Below are positions 1-11,242 of a stretch of DNA of 64,000 bases, one piece after another. The notes beneath the pieces are model-generated. The model searched no databases and was not told where the DNA came from. It saw nothing but the letters and a program-made list of their open reading frames with translations. Source of the DNA: Triglochin maritima (lineage: Eukaryota > Streptophyta > Magnoliopsida > Alismatales > Juncaginaceae); assembly GCA_963682175.1 (NCBI GenBank), contig OY821784.1, forward strand, positions 29,865,621 to 29,929,620. Direction: 5' to 3'. How positions within the stretch are numbered: the stretch's first letter is position 1; every line of letters starts with the position of its first letter. The translations under genes were made by a program, and so were the position numbers.

Positions 1-268
1 TATGCATGAAAAAGAAAAGATCTCACCAACGTGAAGCACAAAGGGAAGTTCATGGTTATGTTGATGGACACAAATCCGAATTCCTCTCAAAACCTGTGAG
101 ATACTTAAGAAGGGAGATTATTACGTCAAACAAATGTGGCCCAAATACTCAAAGGTTGGGGCCACAACAACCACTGCTCACTTGTGGAGTCTTTTGTGTT
201 TTTATTTTATTTTTTCTTCTTCTAAACAAGATATATACATCAACAAAGATATTCTCATATTCATTTGC

Positions 269-871
269 TCAAGGAACATCAAATGAGAACATTGAGTCAT
301 GAGGACCAGAGCTTTGCCAAGACGGGCCCGCTTCATTGGTACTCTGAGGTATCATGAGGGGTGAAAGGTCAAAACTAAAAGGCTCGAACCCCTCATAATA
401 TTGGTTAGGCGTAGGCAACATGAATGAGTGGAGTTGTGTTGCCTCACTAGGGTTTAGTTGCTCGTCGAACAAAACCTTCCAACCAATAGGTGGGTGCATC
501 AGAATGAATTTCTCAGGCTCATTCGAGGAATGTTGCACACCAGTCGCACTAAGAATGTGGCTTCTCCCCAAGTCATCCAACAAGGACCACCCAACCTTCT
601 CTATATTATGAAGCATAGGCTTGGTTGCAGGTGGGACCTTATTGGAATCAAGATGAAGCTCAAGGGGCTCAATGGACATGGGACATGGGGTAAAGACACA
701 TTCTGGTATGTGCATATGATGAGGTGTGTCCCCCTCACTAATAGTCTCAACTGAATCATCCAACAAACACTCCATTTGTATATTCATGTTTGATGCCAGC
801 TCACTATGTTGCATTGCAAAGACAGGTAATGAGTTTTCGCTGGGCACACAAACATTCTCAACAGGTTGCAT
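269..871 (-). pseudogene. ORFX domain, copy A (unknown, downstream of protease)
   Basis: I recognise no known family in this stretch of about 200 codons. It is acidic and rich in S, P and H, with short motifs HPPIGWKV, FEPFSFDLSPL and the C-terminus MFSFDVP. The same motifs recur, diverged, in the element at 52909-54402 (HVGWRV, FKLFQFDPLNEM, VMFPFQVH), so it is a conserved domain and not chance. It lies where reverse transcriptase would follow protease in an autonomous Athila-type pol. In copy B it is in the same reading frame as protease; here a frameshift near 800-870 separates them. It may be a relic of pol or of an env-region ORF, or a domain of its own. Confidence 0.6.
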
Positions 872-945
872 TGGTGTTGGGGTGTTTGTTGATTTTGCGG
901 TGCTTTCTTTGATTGGCGGATGAGGTTGAGATTTAAAGGTTGGTC

Positions 946-1560
946 CAAGGGCTCATGTTGCCTACCAGAGTTGAACACATGAAACTTGACACTCGTGTTA
1001 CCGAATGAGAGCTTCATGAGACCATTTCTACAATTAATTAAGGTGTTGGAAGTTGCCAGAAATTGTCTACCCAAAATCAAAGGTATTTAGGAATGGGTGT
1101 TCACAATAGGGTTGGTATCGTGGACGACAAAATCTACTCGAAATATAAAATCTCCAACTTTGATGAGCACGTGCTCAATAATCCCCCTTGGGACACCAAT
1201 GGATCTATCCGCCAATTGGAGAGTGATCTTAGTTGGTTTCAATTCTCCCAAGTTCAACTGTTAATAAACATAAAACGGGAGGAGGTTCACCGCTGATCCA
1301 AAATCAAACAATACATTACTCATGCTAGTGTCCCCTATCATACACTGAATAATAGGACAACCAGGGTCTTTGTACTTTGTGTATCTAGGATTGGACAAAA
1401 GTGAGCTCACACTCGCATTTAAGAATGCTTTCTTAGGAACATTGGTCTTCCTCTTTGTTGTGCAGAGATCCTTCAACACTTTGGCATATTGAGGTATTTG
1501 TTGGATGACATCCAACAAGGGGATGTTAACCTTCACTTGTCTGAAGACCTCTAATATCTT
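946..1560 (-). pseudogene. Retroelement aspartic protease, copy A
   Basis: Retropepsin-like protease that would mature the Gag polyprotein in virus-like particles. On the minus strand it starts with the linker VKVNIPLLDVIQQIP, typical of plant Athila/Tat elements. It continues with the PGCPIIQCMIGDT strand and the active-site motif DFGSAVNLLP (plant relatives usually have DLGAS), and ends with the ILGRQFLAT flap/dimer region. A TAA follows FYVY (near 1261-1263) and other stops interrupt it, so it cannot be expressed as one protein. Copy B (24905-25509) is better preserved and has ILGRPFLAT. Confidence 0.8.
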
Positions 1561-1812
1561 ATCAATTGGGTAACTCTGCTTTTTGGTTAACGTACTACGA
1601 TATGGAGCTTTTGGCAGGTAGGTTTTCTACGGTGCCTGAGAAGGAGGCATTGGTGTATTACCCTCACCCTCAGCCTCTTTCTCACCATCATTCCCAACGA
1701 GGTGCTGCACAGATGGTGGTGGAGGCAAGGAAATGTGATTGTCAACCTGCTTTCCATTCCTTAAGGTTACAATGACATTAAAATGGTTAACAGGTTCCTC
1801 TATATGGTTCAC

Positions 1813-3380
1813 TTGCCGCCCTCAAGGTACCAAACTCTCATTTTGCAAGTGTGGTTGTCGGTACATGTGGGGATTAGTCTCAGGCTGTCTAGGCAGAGTC
1901 CCTCATTCTCTCTTATGTACAGATTGAGCCAATTGACCCATCTGAAGCTTTAGAGATTTGATAGGCTGCTGATTTGAAGGGAGAACTTGACTTGTGGATG
2001 ACATAAATTTTTTAGTTAAGTTCTCAGGTCCACGAGTCAAGGTCTCAAGCGAATGGAATCAGGTTTCCGTATTGTTGGAATTTGGGAAACCCGGTGCGTT
2101 GGTGATCTGGGCTTGGGGTGGCTGAAAAGATTGTGAATGCATGAGAGGTTGGTGTGGTCTATTAGGTGGTCTAGAGAAGTTTGAAGGACCACCCTGGACA
2201 TTGTTTTGGTTCCATAAAAAGTTAGGATGATTCCTCCATCCAGGGTTATATGATTATTAATATGGGTCATTCCTTAGTCTATCATAGATAACATTGACAT
2301 GTTCCATCTCAAGAGGAATGGATGCACACTCACCTCCTACATGACCTATCCTACCACATGAGACCTACTATGCTTGTTTTAGAGCTCAATCGAATCCATA
2401 CGGTGCATTAAGGCCGCCATGCGTGCCTTGGTGGCCGTAGTGGTATCGACAGCAAATACGGAATCCCATCTAGTCGAGTTTTCATTTGCGATCTTGACTC
2501 CTATGGTAGATGATGTTGATGGTTCCCTCACACTCTCCCACTGCATGGTTTTCTCAGCGAGGTCATCTAGGAAAGCCCATGCCTCCCTTTCATCCCTTCC
2601 TAAGAACTCTCCTTGATACATGGACTCAAGGAGCGTTCAGGACAGAATGTAAAGACCATCGTACACAATCTGACAAAGGGGACACAACTCGATGCCACGG
2701 TGAGGGCATGAGGATAGTAGCTCCTTGAAACTCTCTAAGTATGTATCAAATGATTCGGTCTCATGTTGATAAAACGAATTGATTTCGTTCCTCAATTTTT
2801 GAGTCTGGTGATTTGGGAAGTACTTCTTTAGGAATGCAGATTGATATTCATCCCAAGTCCTAAAGGCATTCACCTGGTTGCTGTACAACCGCTTCTTGGC
2901 ATCATCTTTTAGTGCAAAAGGGAACAAGCCGAAGGTGGATGGAGTATGTGATAAGTTGTTGCAACTTGAACATAGCCCAAACCTCCTCAAATTCCCTCGG
3001 AAAGATATAAGGGTCACCCTTCCCAGTGAAGTGAGGGAGCATGGACATAAACTGAGGCTTAACCTCAAAGTTGTTCCCATTCGCCTCTGGTAATACGATG
3101 CAAGAAGGTAGAGCAGTACGACTCGGGTAGCATCGATCAAGTAGAGTAATGGGAACCTAGGGAACCAATTGATGAGATTGTGGACCCCACCTTCTCGATC
3201 AGAGGGTGGTGGAGGTCCAAAACCTGAGTTGTCCTCTTGTAGTCCACGACTCGTCATGGTCCCGGGTCTGTGTAGGACAGAGGACGGGGATATGTTCGAA
3301 AAGTCGACAATCGAAGACAAGTCATTGTCGTATCTCGTCAAATGACCTGCAACATCTCGTGACCACACTGGCATGCACAA
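1813..3380 (-). pseudogene. gag, copy A (frameshifted)
   Basis: Structural Gag. The capsid-type Retrotrans_gag region is visible on the minus strand: FVPFALKDDAKKRLYS-like text, then TWDEYQSAFLKKYFPN and an ESFDTYLESFKELLSSCPHRGIE stretch around 2690-2930. The C-terminal part (AWAFLDDLAEKTMQWE) is at about 2379-2621. Near 2320-2350 the zinc knuckle survives as SCGRIGHVGGEC, but the first cysteine position has become a stop, so the CCHC motif is broken. Several frameshifts separate the pieces. In copy B, 25815-27037 replaces the stretch corresponding to about 1896-2846. Confidence 0.8.
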
Positions 3381-4493
3381 AGTTGTGCACCCACACGAGT
3401 CAGACGTTAAATAAAGAAAACTTTTTTTTTCTTTTTCAAAACAATTAAAACAGAAGGTGCGTAGAGGAAAAGATGGGAAGACTCTGATGAGAGGGACTGA
3501 CTCAGGAGAGATGGGACGAAATCCTTATGCTACGGAGGTTAGGTACTGGTAGAAGCATACAACAAAGCAAGGCTCAAACAACCTAAGGTCGCTATAGGTC
3601 CTTACAGCTAGATGACGCCAAACTGCGAGGTCACACGGCCTCAACACGCCTCACCTCCCTACGACGAATACCACAAAACCCAGCAAGTTAGCCAAGATCC
3701 GGAGATCTCGTCTCTCCTACTATCGACAGAGTGGGCGACGTCGATCAAGCCATGACGGTCACGACCGAATCACTCTCCTAATGCGCCTGAGATCCTTAGG
3801 GGCTAATGTCTACTTGATTTTAAAATTAGGCTTTTTGAGAGGTGTTTTGTGGGGCTGAAGGAAGGGGTGATGAAATCCCCCACCTTATCTGAAAAACTAT
3901 AGGTGGTGCCCCTTAAAGATGTTTTGATTCCTTAATTTATCAAGCAATTCACTAATCAAACACTTGTCTCACTCTTGTTTCAATACAATTCCTACTAACT
4001 AATGCATGGTCATACGAACAAATGCATGAATGAGAGTAGGAAATAAGTACCTCACGCTAGTGCTCAACAACTGGGAGTAAATCAAAATAAAAGACAAACT
4101 ACGTGCATAAGTGAAGTATATGATGCATGACCTAACCAAACAAGAATGCCTAATCTTTTGCTTTGGGTTTTAGTGGCCAAGTTGATTAAAAGGGGATAGA
4201 TTATTGATTATTGATCTAAGATCAAACTACATTTCATAACATGGAAAATTGAGATCCCAGAACACTAAAATGAAGATACAAATAGACCAAAGAAAGAAGC
4301 AAGCAATTGAAGCTTACTAGACCGCCAGTTGGTGGTCCCAGTCGCTGTTTGGCTGTCAGTGTGGCTTTGTCCGCCTCCAAATGTTTCCTGGTGACTTCCC
4401 TTGATCTTTAGAGCCTCCTAAAATAAAGAAAAACTACAAACAAAAATATTAAATCCACTCGAATCGTCCAAACGAGAGTCTGGACTAAGCACC
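3381..4493 (-). other. Noncoding leader of F2 element copy A
   Basis: No gene. The part nearest gag (about 3480-3800) is a conserved block also found upstream of gag in the elements at 18840-19150, 27650-27980, 52490-52760 and 61560-61830; its core includes the complement of GTCATGACCTGATCGG and a CTACTATCGACA box. A GC-rich hairpin lies at 4320-4337. Retroelement leaders usually hold packaging and dimerisation signals, so a role of this kind is an inference. Confidence 0.6.
4320..4337. repeat. GC-rich leader hairpin (GACCGCCAGTTGGTGGTC)
   Basis: Imperfect 18-bp inverted repeat between the primer site and gag of the F2 element. It belongs to the hairpin family GACCGCCAATTGGCGGTC seen in the LTRs and leaders of other elements in this window (22140, 51575, 56371, 59811, 61080). 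Confidence 0.6.
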
Positions 4494-4511
4494 TCCCCGA
4501 CAATGATGCCA
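4494..4511 (-). promoter_or_regulatory. Primer-binding site (tRNA-Asp type, decayed)
   Basis: TCCCCGACAATGATGCCA on the plus strand. Three changes separate it from TCCCCGGCAACGGCGCCA, the 3' end of plant tRNA-Asp. It lies 7 bp from the LTR, the place where first-strand priming starts in Athila-type elements. Confidence 0.75.
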
Positions 4512-4518
4512 AAAAACT

Positions 4519-5916
4519 AGTTTAATCAATTAAGTTTAGACCGCAAGTGCATGACGTCGGTGAAGACGCGACAAATACGGGTCGATCCGCGGGGAGATGA
4601 GTAACTTCTGGTTTGTCCAAAATCAAATGGCAAATAAAGGGAGAAGATATTTGATTATGCTACGCTAAACTACAGTAAACTAGTAAGTAACAAATGCAAA
4701 GAAGGCAACTAGCGATGGATTAAAACTAAACTAAGTGAACTTAATAACTAGGCTGGAAATCAGGAAGGGAAACCCCTGGGGGGTGGAATGAGTGTAGACA
4801 TGCAATAAGATGGTGAAGAATGCATCCAATGGGCACAAATGTAGGTTGTGTTTTCATGCATAGAAAGTGTCTAATGGATGTGGCAAAACCTATCAATGCA
4901 ATCACTAACTTAGTTGATTAACATTCACATACAGAAGTTGGTTATTTTAGAACCTAAAAAAGCATGAGAGGTGTCTAATAGTTGTGGCAAAACCCATCAA
5001 GTGAAGTGTTCTACTATAAACAAACTAGAATACATTCACACTTATCAACACATTTCAAAATAAAGCATTCATTTCCATTCTTTATTGCATGTATAAACAT
5101 CATCTTCACCCCCCAAAGGGGGATGGAACTACTCACTACTCATTAAACTATAAACTACTTTAAGAAAATGAGACAATCTAATTATACTACCATATAGAAA
5201 ACAAACAAGCTAAACATGCAAGCATTAAAACAAAGACAACATTAAAATAAACTACGCAGAATTTTTTTATTTGCATGACTCACATTAGAAGTAGCGTTCT
5301 TCTCCACCTTGAGTTTTGCTCCAAGGCTTCCCCCAAGTATATAGAATGCCACAAAGCATGTAGTAAACACAAAGCAGGTGGAAGAGTTGTATTTATAGTC
5401 ATAGAAAAAACCGGGGACAATCCCCCGATGTGGGACTAATGAAACAGTCTCAGAATAGACATAAACATATACCCATATCCACAAGAAATTGGGTCGGATT
5501 TTGAGAAAAACATACTGACCCATTTTCAGATATCTTCTTTAATTGGCGCATTTTTCCCAGATCCGACTCATTTTTGGATATCTTCTTTAATTCTTTAATT
5601 CTTCACATGGGTGCACTCGGATCGATTATTGGAGTTTAGGCCCAGATCTAAATGCCAAAATACTCTTCTTGATGGTGTGGAGTTTCTTGATTTACTCATT
5701 GGTCTTTTCTGTTTACATCCGGGTCATTCTGTCTTGCTTCTCAGTCCATAAGTTTTGCAATTCAGTCATTTTCCTTACTTTTAAGTCCTTTTTGTGTATC
5801 TTCTTCTCAAACATGTTTATTCCTGAAACTTAAAAATAGGACTCGTTATGTAGAATTGCTTAGGCTAAAAACAAAGGATATAACTTACAAATATATGCAT
5901 GATATGATGTCAATCA
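4519..5916 (-). repeat. 5' LTR of F2 element, copy A
   Basis: 1398 bp. The plus-strand right edge is GTCAATCA; on the left the expected TG is AG (TG in copy B at 28711). A minus-strand TATA box (TATAAATA) is at 5390-5397. About 20-40 bp upstream of it (plus coordinates about 5410-5435) is the U3 motif TCCCACATCGGGGGATTGTC, which is shared with F3 LTRs. The short ORFs inside it have no support. Confidence 0.88.
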
Positions 5917-6869
5917 AACGCTAATTACCGAGATAAGATTGTCGTGTGGGTTAAAGAGTATTGTACCTCTTCAATTATTTAACAACACGAGCATATAAGA
6001 GAGGAAATGGTTACTTTTATATATTGAATAGACCTAGAAAGGTGAAACATTATAGAATTGTGTTATGTGTCATTAATGTTTTCACTGTGTCTTGAATCCT
6101 AAGGTATGAGTCTTATGTCTTATCACATAGGAAGTGTTTGATTTGATTATTGTCAAAAACTACCAATGAGCATAGTGATAACGGCAATAGTTGGTTGAAC
6201 ATGACTCGTGCTGGAAAAGATAGTTCGTCAAAAGATTATCATTGTCCCTCTTTACCTGAGTGATGATATTAGTGGACCCTTTGATAAAGCGAAATTATAA
6301 TGTGCACAATATGACTTGTGTTAAGTTACATATTTATAATTAGCATAAGAGATCAAGAAATGAGTATATAATACAAAGTTGACACATTTCTACTTTATAA
6401 TATTCTTAATATCATGAGGAAGGGATAAACACAAGGGATGTTCTTATATCACTAAATGGATCGTGTTTAGTTCGAGTGAACAAAACATCTTTGCTAATTG
6501 GGTAACTATAATGTGTAGCTAGATACCACTTATAGTTTGTGATATTAAGTGTTTAATATCACTACCAATATAGCTTAGGTCCTCCTATAGGTCACACAAC
6601 AAAACTGGGAAACAAAAAACTTGATTTTCTGTTTATATGATGTATCGGGTTTCATGTGAAATAAGATACATGTGGTGAATCAATAAAATCAATATGTCGT
6701 GAAAATGACATAGTTAGAATCATAAATAAATTCATATGAGATGTATGTATTATGGGGTGTAATGTTTTGATATTATATATGATAATATATTACATGATAT
6801 GTGAATTTGCTAAAAACCCCAAAGATTGTATTTTTTGGATAAAAATCCAAAATTTGATAAAAGCAAAAA

Positions 6870-7225
6870 TAAGACGAAACGGGTGAACGTTTTTAGAAAC
6901 GGGTTGACCGGAAATTCATAGTAGTTGCTGCGTATGTAACGGTTGACCAGACGGTTGTGTTTGGTCGACCGAAAACTTCCAGGAGCTTCCGCAAATTCTT
7001 CTCAGTAGCAATCGGTCGACTAACTTGTAGCTTAGTTCGACTGAAAACTTCTACTAGCCGAATCTCGTATGGAATCAGTCGATCATTTATGTGTTTTGTT
7101 CGACCGGAAAATCACAGTAGCTTTGGTATCTTGTGATGGGTTGACCGCCCGGTTTCATTGTCTAACTAAAATCGCAATTAATTGCCAATCAGTCGACCGA
7201 TTGGTTAATTACGGTCGACCGATGG
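6870..7225. repeat. Degenerate array of palindrome CGGTCGACCG, copy A
   Basis: GGTCGACCG and one- or two-base variants (GGTTGACC, CAGTCGACC, TTCGACCG) recur about ten times, often in pairs framing a short spacer ending in GAAAACTTC or similar. The same motif recurs at 31070-31425 (copy B), 42330-42490, 44065-44600 and 45700-45920. Confidence 0.7.
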
Positions 7226-7400
7226 ACACGATTTTGCTAAAATTATTAAGAGACTATTGTTGGTCATGGGTTGGATTTATTCAATTAAGGTCAAACATTT
7301 TTAAGGATGATTATGTGTCAATTTGTGATTGGTTTAAGGAAGAGGAAAGCAAGAGATCATGGGTTAGTGGATAACCCATGATGTGGGATTTTTGAGAGCC

Positions 7401-7408
7401 TATAAATA
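7401..7408 (+). promoter_or_regulatory. TATA box
   Basis: TATAAATA followed by a CT-rich stretch (about 7416-7465), a typical plant core promoter layout. It is conserved at 31592-31599 in copy B. No ORF of note follows, so it may be an LTR promoter. Confidence 0.45.
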
Positions 7409-7977
7409 GGTCTCCTCTCCCTACTTGTTTTAGTGAATGCAAAAATTCTCTCTCTCCCTAACCACCCCATTAATCCATCCGAAAATTCTCTTAATCATTC
7501 AAGTTTCTGGAGATTAAATTCTCAGGAGTTTTAGAGGGGTTATTAGCTAGATTCTAATCTTGATTTAGAGATTGATTGACTAGCTCCTTTCTCTCTAATC
7601 TTGTTTAGCGTTTGGTAAAAACTTGGAGGCGAATCGGTGGACGATTCAACGGGCAACGCAACTCCGAATTTTCATAAAGGTTTTAGAGAACCTTTGGGTA
7701 TGATCTCCTATTTATTTTAATATATATGTAAATTACATGATATTAGAATAAATATAAGATAATGTGCATAAAATCGTCGAAAATATGAAAATCGATCTTG
7801 TATGCATGTATAAAATTTTAAAATATATACATACATATGGGCACAAATCCTACTTATCGAACTCAAACGAACCTATCGTGCTCTCAAGCAAAACAAATCG
7901 AACTAATATCGAACATACCAAGCTCAAACAAAAAACAATATGACTGCCATCGAGCATAACTATCGAACCTATCGGGG

Positions 7978-8145
7978 TGAAAGGAAAACGGACCGATTTC
8001 CATCGAACTACAATTGAAGCTATCGACTCCCTTTTGTACCACAGGAAAACGGTTCCACGTCCAAACTATCGAGTACCCATCGAACTACAATCGAACCTAT
8101 CGAGCCCCTTCAGTAACACAAGAAAACGGTTCCACTTTCAAACTA
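7978..8145. repeat. Short tandem repeat with CATCGAACTACAAT units, copy A
   Basis: About 65-75 bp units containing CATCGAACTACAAT, CTATCGA and GAAAACGGTTCCAC follow one another for about two and a half copies. It is repeated at 32172-32340. Confidence 0.65.
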
Positions 8146-8219
8146 GGCGACAAAACTCAGATGAATACCAATAAATGGATGAAATCAACTACATTTCCGA
8201 TAGAAACAATAATATAACC

Positions 8220-8558
8220 TTATAAACCTATATCAAGAAGTAAAAAGAAACATAAACAAAACGTGCTGGAAAACCGACCTTCGTCGTTGGCTTCAATGTA
8301 GGAGTTGTTCGACAGGGTACGTCGCAGAACTCGAATGACGGGTCGAGTGCGAGAGAGAAGGGATGTGCAAACGTTGTAGACAGAAAGAGAAGACACAACG
8401 AATACGTGTGGGAGAGAGAGAGGTTTGCAACTGTTGAAAGAAAGAGACAAAGAAAATGATTTCTTATTTAAAGGGAAAGATAGAGAAATAGGGGAACGGT
8501 CCCACGATTTGAACATGGGTATATTGGGGAGAAGTGGAAATATACACATATTTTTCAA
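8220..8558 (-). CDS. Hypothetical ORF, weak
   Basis: An open stretch of 112 codons that opens with TTG; the first ATG is three codons further in. It is rich in L, S and F with a serine-rich middle. It is also open in copy B (32415-32753), but two recently duplicated copies say little about selection. No family recognised. It is likely a chance ORF in repeat DNA. Confidence 0.15.
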   Translation of the reverse strand: MKNMCIFPLLPNIPMFKSWDRSPISLSFPLNKKSFSLSLSFNSCKPLSLPHVFVVSSLSVYNVCTSLLSRTRPVIRVLRRTLSNNSYIEANDEGRFSSTFCLCFFLLLDIGL

Positions 8559-8667
8559 AAGATGTCAAAGTGTGAGTTTTTTCAGAGGTTGGGTCACTTG
8601 GAGTATTAACTTATAATAGGTAGAACACTAATTCGTTCTTTGCACGAATGATCTTTGAAAATAGAGG

Positions 8668-8672
8668 ACAAT
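8668..8672. repeat. Target-site duplication, left (ACAAT)
   Basis: ACAAT directly before the LTR; the same five bases stand directly after the 3' LTR, and once only in the unoccupied copy B locus. Confidence 0.95.
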
Positions 8673-9164
8673 TGATGCATTGCATACATTGCATCATATG
8701 TCTTTCATTTAGATTACTTTTACATCAATAAATGCTACTAAGGTATGTGTTTAGTCTTATTTACAGAATACAAGGACCTGAATGCAATTTACCCACATCC
8801 CGAGCATAAACGCGTGCAAAAGACTCATTTCTATCATAAAGACCAAGTTCAAGATTATCGGGTTACGAATGGAAATGTATCCAAGCATAAAAGCATTCAA
8901 GTCCTAATTGCAAAAAGAACAAGGACTTAAGCACAAAAGTAGCCGGGGACTTAACTGCAAAAAAGTCAAGGACCTAATTGCAATTAAAGCACCAAAATAT
9001 TATCTTGGAGAAAATCTAAAGAAAAATCAATGTAAATCTCCAAACATATAAAGGAATTAATCCGGAGCTCAAAAGAATGGAAAGAAATCATCCAGACGCG
9101 CAAAGGAGGATCAAATCATACCATAAACTACCAGCAAAAATCCAGATTAAATCAGAGAAGATTG

Positions 9165-9213
9165 TGCGGCGAAATCGCCGCATATGACATACATTGTGCG
9201 GCGGAAACGCCGC
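9165..9213. repeat. Paired GC-rich hairpins in U3 of F1 LTR
   Basis: TGCGGCGAAATCGCCGCA (9165-9182) is an 8-bp stem with a two-base loop. GCGGCGGAAACGCCGC (9198-9213) is a 6-bp stem closed by GAAA, a tetraloop sequence stable in RNA. The same type of hairpin recurs in the leader at 10091-10108 and, diverged, in the solo LTR at about 26305-26355. Confidence 0.8.
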
Positions 9214-9302
9214 CCCCTCAGCGATCTGTGTGCTCCAATTTCGTGCAGTCGTGTCTGGACACGTGTACTTTCCAATATTATACCTAGATCCCTTGTAGCA
9301 AC

Positions 9303-9310
9303 TATAAATA
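9303..9310 (+). promoter_or_regulatory. TATA box of 5' LTR
   Basis: TATAAATA about 590 bp before the LTR end; also at 15651-15658 in the 3' LTR and 26444-26451 in the solo LTR. Confidence 0.75.
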
Positions 9311-9905
9311 GACCCGAGAACGATGTTAGAAGGGTCCTTAGTCTTTGGTGGTAGTTTTTATTCTTAATCTTAGTTTTGTAATCTTCTTTTCATTAATAAA
9401 ATTCTGTCTTTTATTTCTTACTTTTAGTTTTCTTTTGTAATGTCTCAAGGACCCATTCTTCCTCCCTCTATGAGTTTCTAACTCCTTCCAAAGGGTGGAG
9501 GTGACGGATTAGGGTGAAGAGAAGATGAATGAATGTTATTATTTTAATTTCGTGTTAGTATATTTTGATTACTTGAGTTTATGTTAAATCATTTATCATG
9601 TAATGCTTTATAACTAATATGATTTATTATAAGTTTCTAAATTCTCTAATCTAAACCTTAAATCTAAACCTCCACCCAACGGAATTCACATCTTTGTTCT
9701 TGTTTTAGTTTTAATTGTTCTTGTTTCTTTCTTTAGATAATTAAAATCCAAAAATCTCAAAACCCTATTATTTCTTCTCTCCTTCTTTCCCCCAATCGAA
9801 ATCACATTAATAACAAATCTCTCCCTCCTTGTGTTCGACCCGTATTTGCCACGTCTTCATTGACGCCGTGCACTTGCGGTATAAATTTAATTCACATCAA
9901 GTTTT

Positions 9906-9923
9906 TGGCGCCGTTGCCGGGGA
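9906..9923 (+). promoter_or_regulatory. Primer-binding site, tRNA-Asp
   Basis: TGGCGCCGTTGCCGGGGA is an exact complement of the 3' end of plant tRNA-Asp, the primer known for Athila-lineage elements. It starts 6 bp after the LTR. Confidence 0.93.
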
Positions 9924-11242
9924 GGCGACGCAGATTTTGTTTTTTTTGTTGATTTCGATTTTTTTCTGTTTATCTTGTGCGCGATCTAACTATTGGGATT
10001 TGTGTTTCAGGAGACAACAGAGCGCGCGGCGAAATCTGAGCGCAGTCTGAGCAACAAGGGCGGCAGAATCGCCACACATCAAGAGTAACCTGCGGCGGAA
10101 TCGCCGCACAAGTGAAGCATCTGGGCTTCAAATTTTTCTGGGGTTAGCACCATCTCTGGGTGGACGTGTGGAGCTACTGAAATTTCGAGAGAGGGCGGCG
10201 AACCCGACTGAGCATTGCGTAGGTAACCTTTGTTGTCTTTTTCCTCATAATTTCTAGTTTCAGAAAACTTCCTATTATTAGAATTGCACGTGTTAAGCTT
10301 AAATTCCATAATTGGCAATAATTCAACTCTGACCTAAAAATTGGCAAAACTAGAAGAACTTAGTGCATGCATCATATAATGTTTTGTTTGCATTATTCTT
10401 GCTAAATTCTTGCAAATTATTTTTATTGTTGAAGAGTGCTGGAGGCAAGGTACGTATCGCGTTTTAACGGTTGCATTTAAGCATATAATTTAGTTTGCAT
10501 ACAATCTTGCAATTGCCCCCCACTAAAGACCATTGTTTGACTATCTTTGCTAGATCTAAGTTAAACTATCTTAAGGGCAACTCCATAGGCAAAGATACGG
10601 TGGGGATTTCATCACCCTTCCGTGGCCCACAAATCACAATCCTAAAGTGTCACCTAAGCCTTAAATTTAAAATCAATTAGACATTGACCCCTAAGGACTC
10701 GGACTCATTTAAGGATAAGAATTGGTTTGACTTGCTATGACCTGAAGCCGATTGAATTTAATTTGGTGTCTAGAAAGTGTTTTTGTGTTGACGTAAGTCT
10801 TCCAAGCGAAGTGGTTGTCTAATTGGCACCGACTCTGTCAGAAGCGCCCCCACTAGCTATACACGGCCTGGCCAAGTTGGTTTGATTAGTGAGGGAGGTG
10901 AATCAAGTGAATCAATTCGACTCAACCAGTTAGGAGTCGTCTAGATCTAAGCGACACTAGGTCTAGGATTGTTTGAACCGTGCTTTCTTAGGAATTTTCT
11001 GACCAACCCTCTTTCTATCTTTAGAGTTAGGTTTCCCTTCTCATCTGAGTCTTCTTTCTCTTCTCACCTAAATTCTCTAGATTAGGATTCCTTTCTCATC
11101 TTGCCCCATTCTATTGTTTGTTTCCCTTTTGAAAAAAAAAACATAAAAAAAACGAAAATTTTAAAAAAAATTGTAATTAATTCTTGAAAATTAAATTTGG
11201 AATTTAAATTTGGAATTTGAATTCAAAAATTGATTCAGCCCG
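9924..11242 (+). other. Leader of F1 element
   Basis: About 1.3 kb of untranslated leader without a credible gene. It holds the hairpin TGCGGCGGAATCGCCGCA at 10091-10108 and, before gag, an A-rich stretch near 11130-11170. The middle (10600-10990) weakly resembles the conserved leader block of F2 and F3, for example the fragment GATTTCATCACCCTTCC. Confidence 0.65.

Larger units (their letters stand above)
1..5916 (-). mobile_element. F2 Athila-related gag-protease element, copy A (partial)
   Basis: Read on the minus strand the order is 5' LTR (5916-4519), primer site, leader, gag, protease, the unknown ORFX domain, and the start of the 3' noncoding region, which runs off the window. There is no reverse transcriptase, RNase H or integrase between protease and the 3' end. 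The matching element in copy B shows that the next thing downstream is an internal polypurine tract and noncoding DNA. The flank after the LTR (aacgc) is the same in copy B, so the insertion is older than the segmental duplication. Confidence 0.85.
5917..8672. other. Unresolved repeat block, copy A
   Basis: No recognisable protein gene. It holds a GGTCGACCG-motif array (6870-7225), a TATA box with a pyrimidine-rich downstream stretch (7401 onward), a tandem repeat with TATCGAAC/AAAACGGTTCC motifs (7978-8145) and a weak minus-strand ORF. The array followed by TATA resembles the organisation of the copia LTRs at 41-45 kb, so it may be an old retroelement LTR; no primer site or LTR ends were found. 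It is repeated at 30109-32865. Confidence 0.5.
8673..9899 (+). repeat. 5' LTR of F1 element
   Basis: 1227 bp, TGATG to CATCA. The first 24 bases form an imperfect palindrome (TGATGCA ... TGCATCA). U3 holds two GC-rich hairpins (9165-9213) and a TATA box at 9303-9310. The end shares the string TTGACGCCGTGCACTTGCGG with the 3' LTR and the solo LTR at 25815-27037. Confidence 0.95.

Noticed and set aside
6..302. Plus-strand ORF of 98 codons, repeated at 23937-24191
   Set aside because: It lies antisense to the retroelement 3' region and is shared only because of the segmental duplication; no domain.
5242..5523. Minus-strand ORF of 93 codons in an LTR
   Set aside because: Inside the LTR around the TATA box; not kept open in copy B.
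9829..10050. ORF across the LTR end and primer site
   Set aside because: Covers LTR, primer site and leader, which are noncoding; chance ORF.
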